In this document: positions 1-8,007 of the stretch, one piece after another
Numbering within the stretch: the first letter of the stretch is position 1
How the letters are laid out: each line of letters begins with the position of its first letter
Origin: Myxococcales bacterium
Lineage (GTDB): Bacteria > Myxococcota_A > Polyangia > Nannocystales > Nannocystaceae
Reading direction: 5' to 3'
NCBI GenBank assembly: GCA_020633315.1
Contig: JACKDV010000009.1
Location: forward strand, 62,001 to 126,000
DNA length: 64,000 nucleotides
Position numbers and translations under genes: made by a program
The notes under the pieces: model-generated
What the model was told of the DNA's origin: nothing
Databases searched by the model: none
What the model saw: only the letters and a program-made list of their open reading frames with translations

Positions 1-377
1 TGCTCGGCACCGGCGTTGCCCTGGGTGCCGGCTCTCCGCTGGTGGCCTCGGCCGCGGCGACGCTCGGCTGCGACGACGACAGCGGCCTGTGCGTGGACTC
101 GGGCGATGCCAAGTGGGCGGCGGACAAGCAGAGCACCTCCAAGGATCGCAAGAAGCGGAGCACCAAGACCGCGGGCACGCTCTCGGTCACCATCGACGGG
201 GGGCGAGGGAGCGTGTTCCTCAATGGGCGCTTCGTGGGGACTGCGCCCGTGAGTGGGGTGTCGGTGCCGTCGGGGAAGAACGACCTGCATGTGCGGGACG
301 GTGAGGATGTGCTGGCGAATGGGACGCTCACCGTGGGGAAGGGGACCAGCGTCTCGGTGACGGTTCGGCACGATTGA
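1..377 (+). CDS. PEGA-like domain protein, 5' end outside the window
   Basis: The reading frame is open from the first bases of the window, so the true start lies upstream; a GTG at 42 is only an internal candidate. The visible part starts with an Ala/Gly/Val-rich stretch ending near 'ASAAATLGC', which could be the end of a membrane segment. A charged Lys/Arg/Asp linker follows, then about 65 residues of beta-rich sequence with 'VFLNGRFVG' and 'VPSGKNDLHV'. That is the usual pattern of PEGA domains, which sit outside the membrane in many myxobacterial surface proteins and kinases. What precedes it (a kinase or a secreted protein) cannot be told from here. Confidence 0.6.
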   Translation, partial: LGTGVALGAGSPLVASAAATLGCDDDSGLCVDSGDAKWAADKQSTSKDRKKRSTKTAGTLSVTIDGGRGSVFLNGRFVGTAPVSGVSVPSGKNDLHVRDGEDVLANGTLTVGKGTSVSVTVRHD

Positions 378-423
378 GGCGGGGGCGATGAAGGGTGCAG
401 TGACGGCTGCATCGGGGCAGGGG

Positions 424-894
424 TCACTCTTCGGAGCGGCGGACGATGTTGTAGACGCCGTTGCCCGTGGCTACGGGGTGGTCGGGCTCGCCGGGGATTG
501 GTAGGGCGCCGGCGTAGACGGCCATACGGGCCACGCCGACGCGGTTGCCCACTCGTACCACGTGGCCCGTGCACCACAGGTCGGCGGCGGGTCCGGGGCG
601 CAGGTAGTCCACGCGGAGGTCGACGGTGCTCAGTCGATCCTCGATGTGGTCGAGCATGGCGAAGCAGGCTCCGCCGCCGGCGGTGTCGAGCAGGGTGGAG
701 ATTACGCCGCCGTGGACCGCCGGGCGCGAGGCGTCGCCGACCAGCTCGTCTCGCCACGGTAGACGCAGCACGCAGCGACCCCGCTCGACCAGCTCGAGGC
801 GCAGGCCGAGGAAGCGGTTGAACGGGATCCCCTGCTCGAACCACTGCCGCAGGATGCGGACGCGCTCGGGCGGAATCGGGGCCAGCTCGGTCAT
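424..894 (-). CDS. PaaI-type hotdog thioesterase
   Basis: The 156-residue protein is a single hotdog fold of the PaaI/YbgC acyl-CoA thioesterase type, probably cytosolic. The helix motif 'AVHGGVISTLLDTAGGG' carries the conserved His-Gly-Gly and downstream Asp of this family. The sheet elements 'LSTVDLRVDYLRPG' and 'VVRVGNRVGVARMAVY' follow in the expected order. The frame stays open upstream, but the ATG giving 'MTELAPIPPERV' was chosen because the extra N-terminus is Arg/Pro-rich and looks non-coding. The substrate acyl-CoA cannot be deduced. A second, diverged thioesterase of the same class lies about 2.3 kb away on the other strand. Confidence 0.85.
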   Translation of the reverse strand: MTELAPIPPERVRILRQWFEQGIPFNRFLGLRLELVERGRCVLRLPWRDELVGDASRPAVHGGVISTLLDTAGGGACFAMLDHIEDRLSTVDLRVDYLRPGPAADLWCTGHVVRVGNRVGVARMAVYAGALPIPGEPDHPVATGNGVYNIVRRSEE

Positions 895-1079
895 GGGCCC
901 GATCTTCGGACGGGGCCTCCGGGGCGACAAGAGCCGCGCTTGGTTCGTGGCTGCGCCATGGGCGCGGTGTGCGAGGGGGCGGCCGGGAACCCCGGGGTCG
1001 ACCGACCGTGATCCGCGAGGTGGTGGCTCTCGGCGTCCTGGCCCCCGGGCCAACGGTAGACTCGCCCTGCGTCGGCCCG

Positions 1080-1457
1080 ATGAGCGAGCCGTTGTCCGAT
1101 GAGCCGTCCTTGATCGTGCGGTACCGCTGGCGAGTGCGCCTCGGTACCGCGCTGGCGATCGCGATCATCGGCGCCACGGTGGGCGTGTCCTGGTACTCGT
1201 TCGTGCGCGCCCCGGGGCCGCGGCGAGTGTGCGACCACGTGGCCTCGCTGCGGCGCCACTTCCCGCAGGACTCGAGCCGCCTCGAGGCCGCCCTGCGCCC
1301 GCTCTCCGATCGCGGCGAGGTGCCCCAGACCGCCGACCAGCTCTGCATGTGGTACTTCGGCGCCGAGCAGAAGGAGCTGAGCTTCGTGGGCTACGGCCAG
1401 CGCTCGCGCTGCGTGACCTCGGCCGAGACCCCGGCCGAGCTGCTCGCCTGCCTGTAG
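1080..1457 (+). CDS. Small membrane-anchored protein of unknown function
   Basis: I do not recognise this 125-residue protein. A short charged N-terminus leads into one transmembrane helix (about residues 21-38, 'LGTALAIAIIGATVGVSWY'). A roughly 85-residue domain follows with four Cys ('RVCDH', 'QLCMWYF', 'RCVTS', 'LLACL') that could form disulfides outside the membrane. The ATG at 1080 follows a TAGACT hexamer at 1057-1062, a plausible -10 box. The frame is also open upstream, but that part is Pro/Arg-rich and unlikely to be coding. The gene ends 3 nt from an opposing gene remnant. Confidence 0.6.
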   Translation: MSEPLSDEPSLIVRYRWRVRLGTALAIAIIGATVGVSWYSFVRAPGPRRVCDHVASLRRHFPQDSSRLEAALRPLSDRGEVPQTADQLCMWYFGAEQKELSFVGYGQRSRCVTSAETPAELLACL

Positions 1458-1459
1458 CA

Positions 1460-1604
1460 CGGTGAGCACCGGGCCCACGCCCACGGAGGGGGTGAAGCGG
1501 GGCTCCTCGGGCACCTCCTCGCGGCGGGGCAGCTCGGCCGCGGCGGGGGCCGGCATGCTCGCGCTCGCGAGCCCCGCGGCGAGGCCGAGCCGACGGAGCA
1601 CCAC
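1460..1604 (-). pseudogene. N-terminal remnant of an exported protein
   Basis: About 47 codons look genuine: a GTG start preceded by a GGGAG Shine-Dalgarno sequence, a classical signal peptide ('GLAAGLASASMPAPAAA'), and a mature start with 'RFTPSVGVGPVLTV', which resembles the first strand of an outer-membrane or beta-rich protein. After that the frame stays open but has the His/Arg/Gly-rich character of antisense sequence, because it runs through the opposing gene. It starts 27 nt after the stop of the sterol-desaturase-like gene on the same strand, so it may be what is left of the second gene of that operon. An intact, very short secreted protein is the alternative. Confidence 0.35.
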
Positions 1605-1631
1605 GCCCCACTCCCACGATCGCCGGTCGGC

Positions 1632-2306
1632 TCACTCGGCGGTGCCGAAGAGGCGGTCGAAGAACGGCGTGAGCGAGGCGTAGTTGCCCCCCTTCATGCT
1701 CACGTGGTGCAGGTCGTGCTTGCGGGCGAGCAAGCCCAGGGTCTTGAAGGGGAAGAACGGCAGGTCGAGGCCGCTGTGCACCAGGATGTTGAGGAAGGAG
1801 TGCATCCCCACCACGCCCACGAACACCACCGGGGGCAGCGGGCCGAGCAGCGCGATGCAGCAGAACAGCAGGCCCTGGCCCAGGAAGCTCTCCAGCGGGT
1901 GCAGGTAGAGGCTGTCGACCGAGTGGGGGTGGCGCACGCGGTGGTGCACCGCGTGGATCCGCCGCAGGAGCTTCCACTCGTGGAACGCGTAGCGGTGCAG
2001 GAAGTAATAGAGGAAGTCGTAGACCAGCAGCACCGCGGCGCCGTGCAGCAGCTGCCAGGGCCAGCTCCGCCCGCTGCTGCCCACCAGCAGGGGCAGGGCC
2101 CCGTAGGTGAAGGCGAAGACCAGCGCGCCCGAGACGATCATGTTGCCGAACACGGAGCGGTACAGCCGCTTGCCGCGGAGCTTGCGATTGGGCTCGGGGT
2201 GGATCCGCATCGAGGCGAGCGGCGCCCAGTGGTAGGCGAGCTTGGTCACCAGCATGAGCACGCCGGAGAGCAGGAGCACCACGATCAGCATCCAGTGGAG
2301 GGCCAT
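1632..2306 (-). CDS. Sterol desaturase / fatty acid hydroxylase family membrane enzyme
   Basis: This is an integral membrane di-iron enzyme of the fatty acid hydroxylase superfamily, which hydroxylates or desaturates lipids using O2. The conserved His clusters are present in order: 'HRYAFH', 'HAVHH' and 'HDLHH'. They are separated by hydrophobic segments ('WMLIVVLLLSGVLMLV', 'LLFCCIALLGPLPPVVFVGVVG'). At 224 residues it is short but complete. I chose the ATG giving 'MALHWMLIVV'; a TAGGGT hexamer lies 17 nt upstream of it. A GTG 19 codons further up is the alternative. The substrate (sterol, hopanoid, carotenoid or fatty acid) is unknown, although some myxobacteria do make sterols. Confidence 0.85.
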   Translation of the reverse strand: MALHWMLIVVLLLSGVLMLVTKLAYHWAPLASMRIHPEPNRKLRGKRLYRSVFGNMIVSGALVFAFTYGALPLLVGSSGRSWPWQLLHGAAVLLVYDFLYYFLHRYAFHEWKLLRRIHAVHHRVRHPHSVDSLYLHPLESFLGQGLLFCCIALLGPLPPVVFVGVVGMHSFLNILVHSGLDLPFFPFKTLGLLARKHDLHHVSMKGGNYASLTPFFDRLFGTAE

Positions 2307-2424
2307 GGCGAGGATCCAGCGCGACCCTACCAAGGACCCGGCCGCGGCCGCCCCCGTCCCCACGTGATGCTCGCCACACCAGGCGCTCCCCGGGGCCGCG
2401 GGGGGCGTGGCCGCGTGAGCATGG

Positions 2425-3096
2425 TCAGAGCAGCACCAGCAGCGCGGCGGTGGACAAGGGCACGCTGAGGTTGTCGGTGCCCCGGGGGCTGCACGCCTCG
2501 AGGAGGGTCGCGACCGCCGCGACGGCCAGCGCGACCCCGGGCCGGATCGCGCCCGCCCCGAGCTGCTGGCACAGCAGCACGACCACGGTCGAGGCCACGA
2601 GCATGGCCGCGCTGCCCTCCACCGACTTGGTGCCCCCCGGCCCGCGATAGGGGTGACGCCCCCATCGCGTCCCGACCACCGCGGCCAGCCCGTCGCCCCA
2701 GGCCATGACCATGATGGCCGCCACCGCCACCCAGCGCGGCTGGTCCTCGCGGAACAGCGCGAGCACGACCAGGGTGAGCGAGACGCTGTAGAAGACCGTG
2801 CCCAGGGTGTCGGCCCCCTCGCTGCGCTCCATCGCGCCGAAGGTGCCCCGCCGGTGCGAGAGCCAGTTGAGCCCGATGAAGGCGACGGGGGCCACCAATG
2901 CCCAGCGCAGGTCGTCGATGAAGGGCGCGAGCAGGATCCAGTGCCCCACCCCCACGTGCACCAGCTTGCGGGTGTCCTCCTTGCTCAGGCCCAGGGCGCG
3001 CTCGAGTCCGGTGGCCAGCCCGATGATGGCGAGCACCAAGGCGAAGCCGAGCAGGGTGAGCACGGGATCGGAGAGCTCGTCGAGCACGTCCAGCAC
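2425..3096 (-). CDS. CTP-dependent lipid-alcohol kinase (dolichol/phytol kinase, phosphatidate cytidylyltransferase-like)
   Basis: This 223-residue polytopic membrane protein resembles the SEC59/DGK1/VTE5 group, which uses CTP to phosphorylate polyprenols, phytol or diacylglycerol. Diagnostic stretches are 'EDTRKLVHVGVGHW' near residue 42, 'MVMAWGDGLAAVVGTRWG' with the Gly-Asp-Gly around residue 130, 'GTKSVEGSAAM', and 'EACSPRGTDNLSVPL' near the C-terminus. About six hydrophobic segments separate them. It is on the same strand as the sterol-desaturase-like gene, which starts about 120 nt downstream. Both are lipid enzymes, but whether they share a transcript is unclear. The exact substrate cannot be assigned. 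Confidence 0.75.
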   Translation of the reverse strand: MLDVLDELSDPVLTLLGFALVLAIIGLATGLERALGLSKEDTRKLVHVGVGHWILLAPFIDDLRWALVAPVAFIGLNWLSHRRGTFGAMERSEGADTLGTVFYSVSLTLVVLALFREDQPRWVAVAAIMVMAWGDGLAAVVGTRWGRHPYRGPGGTKSVEGSAAMLVASTVVVLLCQQLGAGAIRPGVALAVAAVATLLEACSPRGTDNLSVPLSTAALLVLL

Positions 3097-3202
3097 GGCG
3101 GTGGCCCCCCTTGGGACGGCCCCAGGATAGCGCAGGCGAGGACCTCCGAAGTCGCAAAATGATCGCGTGGTCTCCCGTCGAGGTTTCTGCTATCGCGTGA
3201 TC

Positions 3203-3622
3203 ATGCTGCGCATGGACGTGAAGGAGCTCGACCGATTCCTTGACGAGGCCTTTCCGCAGGCGAGGACCTTCGGCTTCGAGATCGACGAGCTCGACGAGGA
3301 GCACATCCGGCTGCGCCTCCCGGTGAGCAAGCAGCACCTGCGCCCCGGCGGCACGGTCAACGGCCCGGTGCTGATGTCGCTGGCCGACTCCGCGACCTAC
3401 ATGCTGGTGCTCGCGCGGCTGGGGCCGGTGGCGCTCGCGGTGACGGTGAGCCTCAACATCAACTTCATGCGCAAGCCTCGGCCCGGCGTGCTGCTGGCCG
3501 ATGCGCGCCTGCTCAAGCTGGGCAAGCGCATCGTGGTCGCCGAGGTGCGGATCTCCGGCGAGGACGAGCCCGAGCTCTACGCCCACGCCACGGTGACCTA
3601 CTCGCTGCCGCCCGATCGCTGA
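3203..3622 (+). CDS. PaaI-type hotdog thioesterase
   Basis: A single hotdog domain of about 139 residues. The helix motif is 'GGTVNGPVLMSLADSATYM', in which the usual His-Gly-Gly is replaced by Asn-Gly-Pro. The strands 'LAVTVSLNINFMRKPRPG' and 'GKRIVVAEVRISG' match the PaaI pattern. I give the ATG preceding 'LRMDVKELDRF'; a GTG 12 codons upstream (3167) is a real rival because a CAAAAT hexamer lies exactly 6 nt before it. The gene is divergent from the CTP-transferase gene, with about 105 nt between. The changed catalytic-helix residues mean that activity or specificity could differ from standard PaaI enzymes. Confidence 0.8.
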   Translation: MLRMDVKELDRFLDEAFPQARTFGFEIDELDEEHIRLRLPVSKQHLRPGGTVNGPVLMSLADSATYMLVLARLGPVALAVTVSLNINFMRKPRPGVLLADARLLKLGKRIVVAEVRISGEDEPELYAHATVTYSLPPDR

Positions 3623-3802
3623 GCATCCGCGCATTGGAGCGTCGGAGCTCCGCTGCGCCCGCGGCCCGGGATCCTCTGCGCTACGGCCGGCTCCCGTGGG
3701 AGGCCGCCATCAGCGCCCCATGCATCGCCGCGAGGGGCTTCGGGGCGGTCGTGGTGCGGGAGCTCGTCGGGTGCCGGTCGTGCGCCGTTCGACCCTCCGC
3801 GT

Positions 3803-3831
3803 TTGACCCGCTCCGGGGGCTCTCGTACCTT
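3803..3831 (+). promoter_or_regulatory. Predicted sigma-70-type promoter of the protease gene
   Basis: TTGACC (3803-3808) and TACCTT (3826-3831) are separated by exactly 17 nt, and the GTG start follows 7 nt later. Transcription would begin at or next to the start codon, giving a leaderless or nearly leaderless mRNA. Confidence 0.5.
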
Positions 3832-3838
3832 GGAAATC

Positions 3839-5089
3839 GTGCATTTCGCTGCTTCGCTTGCCTTGCTCCTCGCCGCCGATGGGCTGGCCGCCCCTCCCGA
3901 CGTGATGGAGGTTGCGGGCGGCGAGGCGGTGCCCACCTGCGCCTGGCCCACGGCCGCGGCCCTGCTGTCGGGGGGCAACGTGTTCTGCTCGGCCACGCTG
4001 GTGCACCCGCAGGTGGTGCTGCTGGCCGCGCACTGCATCGATCCCGTGTACGGGGCGGGCATGCCCAGCTCGATCGCCTTCGGCGAGCAGGGCGAGGCCC
4101 CGATCGGCGAGGTCACGCCGGCCTTCTGCGATTGGTTCCCCGGCTGGGACTCTGGCAACGAGTCCGGCGACGACGTGGCCTACTGCGTGCTGTCCTCGGT
4201 GGTCGACCTCGACTTCGTCCCGCCGCTGATGGGCTGCGAGTGGTCGTCGATGGTGCCGGGCGCCGAGGTGCGGATCATCGGCTACGGCGCCGATCAGGCG
4301 CTGCTCGATCCCGACGTGGGCTGGACCGAGGTCCACGGGGTGGGGCCCAAGCGCTGGGCCTACCAGACCCTCGAGTCGGTGACCGACGATGCGGCGTACC
4401 TGCTGGGCATGGACGCGGGCGGGTGCCCGGGCGACTCGGGCGGCCCCGCGATGATCGAGATGCCCGACGGCACCTGGCGGGTGATCGGCTCGGCCTCGCG
4501 GATCCACCCCGACAGCCCGCCGTCCGACACCAACTGGTGCGGCTACGGCACGGTCTACTCCACCTTCGCCCACGCGATGCCGTGGCTCGAGTCGGAGACG
4601 GGGCTCGACCTCACGCCCTGCCACGATGCCGACGGCACCTGGAACCCCGACGCGCGCTGCAACCAGATCCCCCTGGATCCCTGGGATCCCGCGACCACCA
4701 GCGGGAGCTGGGCCGACGGCTGCGCGAGCCACCAGATCGCGCCGCCGGGCTCGCTGTGTGGGGCGCCCTACGACGGGCCGCCTCCGGAGCCGCCGCCCGA
4801 GCCACCGCCCCCGGAGCCGCCGCCCGAGCCACCGCCGCCCGAGCCACCGTCGCCTCCTCCCCCCGAGCCACCGCCCGCGACCACCTCGGGCAGCCCCCTG
4901 CCGCCCGCGCCTCCGCCCGATGACGGCAGCGGCTCCGACGACGGCAGCGGCTCGGGCGACGGCGCGGGTCTGGACGGCGACGGCTTCGCCGATCGCGGCT
5001 GCGCGTGCCGGGCCGGCTCCACGGGCTCGTCTCCGTGGTGGTGGTGGGCCGGCTTGCTGCTGCCCTGGGCCCGTCGCCGTCGCGCCTAG
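3839..5089 (+). CDS. Secreted trypsin-like serine protease with MYXO-CTERM-like tail
   Basis: This chymotrypsin-fold (S1) protease has the full catalytic triad: His65 in 'LLAAHCID', Asp112 in 'GDDVAYCVL' and Ser200 in 'GCPGDSGGPAM'. A signal peptide opens the protein ('FAASLALLLAADGLAA'). The protease domain ends near residue 260, followed by a Cys-containing segment and a long Pro/Glu linker of repeated 'PPPEPPPEPP'. The C-terminus has 'GCACRAG', a Trp-rich hydrophobic segment and a terminal Arg cluster. This is the layout of the MYXO-CTERM sorting signal, which anchors proteins at the myxobacterial surface. I chose the GTG start because it begins the signal peptide and fits the promoter just upstream. 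The stop codon overlaps that of the convergent neighbour. Confidence 0.9.
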   Translation: MHFAASLALLLAADGLAAPPDVMEVAGGEAVPTCAWPTAAALLSGGNVFCSATLVHPQVVLLAAHCIDPVYGAGMPSSIAFGEQGEAPIGEVTPAFCDWFPGWDSGNESGDDVAYCVLSSVVDLDFVPPLMGCEWSSMVPGAEVRIIGYGADQALLDPDVGWTEVHGVGPKRWAYQTLESVTDDAAYLLGMDAGGCPGDSGGPAMIEMPDGTWRVIGSASRIHPDSPPSDTNWCGYGTVYSTFAHAMPWLESETGLDLTPCHDADGTWNPDARCNQIPLDPWDPATTSGSWADGCASHQIAPPGSLCGAPYDGPPPEPPPEPPPPEPPPEPPPPEPPSPPPPEPPPATTSGSPLPPAPPPDDGSGSDDGSGSGDGAGLDGDGFADRGCACRAGSTGSSPWWWWAGLLLPWARRRRA

Positions 5090-6825
5090 CGACCGAGCGC
5101 CTCGCGATAGTGCCGGGCCTGCTCCGCCCAGAAGCGGGCCCGGACCACGATCCCCTGCTCGAGCGCTTGCTCGGCCTCGGCGATGCACCAGCGCACGCGG
5201 GCCTCGAGCACCTTGCGCTCGTCGGGCTCGTGCCGCGGCTCCGCGTCGACCTCGGAGAGCACCATCGAGAAGCGCCGCTGCAGCTCGTCCTCGGCGCGGA
5301 GCTGCTGGGCCTTGTAGGCCGCCCAGTGCTCGGGCTCGTCGTCGAGCAGGTCGGCCAGCGCTTCGTACAGCCACCCCCGCAGCGCGACGAACAGCGCGGG
5401 GTGCTCGGCCATCGCCACGAGCCGCTCCACCACCTCGTCGCGATCGCAGGTCTCGAACAGCCCGCCGATGAGATCGCTGACCGCCTCGTACGCCACGCGG
5501 GGCCCTCGCTCGAAGAACGCCTCCTCGGCCAGCACCAGCGCCCGGGGCGGGCCCAGCAGGGGCTCGTGCTCCGCCTCGTCGTCGTCGTCGAGCTCGGGCG
5601 CGGGGGACTCCAGGGCGTCGAGCAATTCCTCGAGGCCCACGTGCTCGCGGCTCAGCCGACGCGCCCGCTCGGTCACCTGTCGCTGCCCCAGCTCGTTGCC
5701 GACCTCCTGGTGCACGTGGAACGACAGCAGCAGGATCGCCGCCCGCAGCCCGGGGGACTCGCGCTCGCCGGCCATGGTCCAGGCCTGCTCGAGCCACTCG
5801 GCGGCCTCCCGCGGATCCTCGAGCGCGAGCTCCTGCCCCACGATGCACGCGGCCAGGCACGCGGCCTCGCGGTCTCCCGCCTGCGACAGCGCCCCGAAGG
5901 CATCCACCGCGAGGTCGATCGCCTCCTCGTCGTGCTCCTCGGTCGCCACGCGGCGGACGGCCGCGCGCAGCCGGGTGTGGGCGAGCGGCAGCGGCGAGCC
6001 CAGGGTCTCGGCGAACACCCGGGCGGCGCGCTCGACCGCGCCGAGCAGCTCGGGCTCGCTGGTGTCGGCGATGAGCTCGTACAGCTCCAGGCAGCGGGGC
6101 TCGGTGCGGGGGAATCGCTCGATCATCTCGAGCAGGTAGCGGGGCAGCGGCAGCACCCGATGATCGCCACGGCGCTCCGGCGGGCCCTCGAGCTGACGCC
6201 AGCGCTCGAGCGAGGGCGTGCAGCCGGCCAGGCGCTCGGCCACGCGGGCGAGGTTGGGGATCGGCCCGCGTCCCTCGGGCGGTGCGGGGCGGGAGCCCAC
6301 GCTCCGATAGCCCTCGAAGATCTCCTCGTCGTCCTCCAGCAGCTCCTCGTCCTCGCCGATGGCCGGCACCGACGGGGACGACGAGGCCCCGTGGGCCAGC
6401 ACGCGCACGAACAGGCCGAGCTCGATCGCCAGCTCGCGGTGCTCCGGCGGGACCGTCGACCAGCCCACGGCCTCCAGCGCGTAGGCGAAGGGGTTGGGGG
6501 ACAAGAAGCGCTTGGCGGCGTCGAGCATCCGCAGCCCGAGCTCCAGCCGCACCAGGGCGGGCGCGTCGTGCTGCCCTCGCAGGTGCTCGAGGTGCTCGCA
6601 CAGCGGGCCGAGCCCGGGCCAGCTGTGGGCCGCGAGCATGCGGTTGAGGGCGTCGTGCACGGCGATCCGATCGCCGTCGTCGAGCCCGTGGCCCATGGCC
6701 TCGAGCGCCCGGGCGCGGCGCTGGGTCTGGCTGGGGAAGCACGCGGTCACCCAGCGCGACAGCTCGAGCCATCCGAAGCTCCAAGCCCGAGGGGTCGCGT
6801 CGCCGTGGACCGGGTCGATGAACAT
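5086..6825 (-). CDS. Helical protein of unknown function
   Basis: A 579-residue soluble protein that I do not recognise. It is rich in Leu, Ala, Glu and Arg with regularly spaced short helices, for example 'AVERAARVFAETLG', 'DLAVDAFGALSQAGDREAACLAA' in pieces, and 'WLEQAWTMAGERES'. This suggests an alpha-solenoid or TPR-like fold. An acidic insertion ('DELDDDDEAEHEP'-like) lies near residue 420. The ATG is supported by a GAGGGG Shine-Dalgarno sequence 3-8 nt upstream. It is the last gene of a same-strand run kinase - DJ-1-like lipoprotein - this gene. It could be a scaffold or an effector of that kinase, which is inference from position only. Confidence 0.65.
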   Translation of the reverse strand: MFIDPVHGDATPRAWSFGWLELSRWVTACFPSQTQRRARALEAMGHGLDDGDRIAVHDALNRMLAAHSWPGLGPLCEHLEHLRGQHDAPALVRLELGLRMLDAAKRFLSPNPFAYALEAVGWSTVPPEHRELAIELGLFVRVLAHGASSSPSVPAIGEDEELLEDDEEIFEGYRSVGSRPAPPEGRGPIPNLARVAERLAGCTPSLERWRQLEGPPERRGDHRVLPLPRYLLEMIERFPRTEPRCLELYELIADTSEPELLGAVERAARVFAETLGSPLPLAHTRLRAAVRRVATEEHDEEAIDLAVDAFGALSQAGDREAACLAACIVGQELALEDPREAAEWLEQAWTMAGERESPGLRAAILLLSFHVHQEVGNELGQRQVTERARRLSREHVGLEELLDALESPAPELDDDDEAEHEPLLGPPRALVLAEEAFFERGPRVAYEAVSDLIGGLFETCDRDEVVERLVAMAEHPALFVALRGWLYEALADLLDDEPEHWAAYKAQQLRAEDELQRRFSMVLSEVDAEPRHEPDERKVLEARVRWCIAEAEQALEQGIVVRARFWAEQARHYREALGR

Positions 6826-6978
6826 GAGCCCCTCGTCATGATAGCGCGGGGCGGCGGGGGCCCGGCGCACCACGGCATCGACCCGCCCCAGGCCGCGCCC
6901 GGGGGGCGAGGGCGAGAGCGAGCGGCAGCGGGGGGACGATGCGGGCGACGACGAAGGGGCCGGTCGCCGTCGAGGGCC

Positions 6979-7974
6979 TCACTCGAGCCGGTCGAGCATG
7001 GTCCGCAGCCCCTGGACGACCTCCTCGGGGTACCAGGACCGTGCCGTCACCACCAGGCCCGCGCCGTCGAGGGTGCCGTCGCCGTCGAGGTCGAGCTCGG
7101 GCCCGTCGACCACCACGACCTGCTGCGGCAGGAACTCGATCCCCAGCGCCGCGTACTGCTCGGCCACGTCACCCCGTGCGCCGAACACCTCGATGTCGAG
7201 CGGGAAGCCGGTGGCCCGCCGACCGGCGAGCAGGCTGAGCCCGAGGCCATCGGGACCCTGGCCCTGCGTCCCGGGCACGCGAGCGAAGCCGGGGGTGGGC
7301 CCCGCGTGGCACACCGCGAGCACGGGCGAGCCCTGGATCAGCGCATCGATCACGAGCTGCTGGATCGCGGCGGCGGCCGATTCCATGTCGGCCGCGGGCG
7401 AGACGTGGGCCGGATCGATGGGGCTCGGCAGGTCCTCGTAGTCGCCGTCGTAGCGGAAGTGCTGCGAGCCCGATCCGCCGGGGATCACCAGCGCCACGTA
7501 GTCCCCCATGACCGCATCCTGCACGCGACCGTCGAGCGGGATGGCGGCGGGCTCGTTCCACGCGGGATCCCACGGCGCGCCGAAGCTGGCCGCGAAGCGA
7601 GCCCGGAAATCCTCGTAGGGCACCGGGTCCACCCCCACCAGGCCGGGCGTGACCTCGTCGACGCGATCGCCGTAGACGTGGGCGACGGCGCCGTCGGTGC
7701 TGCTGCGCACCTCGACCTCGTAGCCCGCGGCCTCGAGCCCCTCGAGCATCACCTTGTACTCGGGCCACCAGGTGTCGTTGTAGGCGACGACCATCAGCAC
7801 CCGACCGCTCGAGGAGCCGGCGGTGTCGTCGGCGGTCGCTTGCGGGTCGGCGGTGGAGCTGGCGTCGCCGGCCGTGGTGGCGCCATCGTCTGCGCCGGCC
7901 GAGCCGGTGCAGGCGGCCAGGCCGAGCCCCGCCGCGAGGAGCCCTCGGGCGACGAGGGGCGAACGGTGCTGCAT
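6979..7974 (-). CDS. DJ-1/PfpI-family lipoprotein
   Basis: The 331-residue precursor has a lipobox ('LGLAAC') and a short Ser/Thr/Asp linker, so it should be a lipid-anchored periplasmic or outer-membrane protein. The rest is a DJ-1/PfpI (class I glutamine amidotransferase-like) fold. It has 'VLMVVAYNDTWWPEYKVML' at the first strand, 'YVALVIPGGSG' and the nucleophile elbow 'PVLAVCHAGP' with the catalytic-type Cys. Members include glyoxalase III/deglycases, chaperones and proteases; none of these activities can be assigned here. A lipoprotein form is uncommon for a family that is usually cytosolic. The AGGAGAG sequence 5-11 nt upstream fixes the start. Confidence 0.85.
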   Translation of the reverse strand: MQHRSPLVARGLLAAGLGLAACTGSAGADDGATTAGDASSTADPQATADDTAGSSSGRVLMVVAYNDTWWPEYKVMLEGLEAAGYEVEVRSSTDGAVAHVYGDRVDEVTPGLVGVDPVPYEDFRARFAASFGAPWDPAWNEPAAIPLDGRVQDAVMGDYVALVIPGGSGSQHFRYDGDYEDLPSPIDPAHVSPAADMESAAAAIQQLVIDALIQGSPVLAVCHAGPTPGFARVPGTQGQGPDGLGLSLLAGRRATGFPLDIEVFGARGDVAEQYAALGIEFLPQQVVVVDGPELDLDGDGTLDGAGLVVTARSWYPEEVVQGLRTMLDRLE

Positions 7975-8007
7975 CGCTGCTCTCCTCATGGTCGTCGACG
8001 CGCGCCC

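Noticed and set aside
3710..6784. A 1024-residue minus-strand open frame opposite the protease and along the helical protein
   Set aside because: Arg/Ala/Gly-rich in the wrong frame; the protease and the helical-protein frames explain the DNA better.
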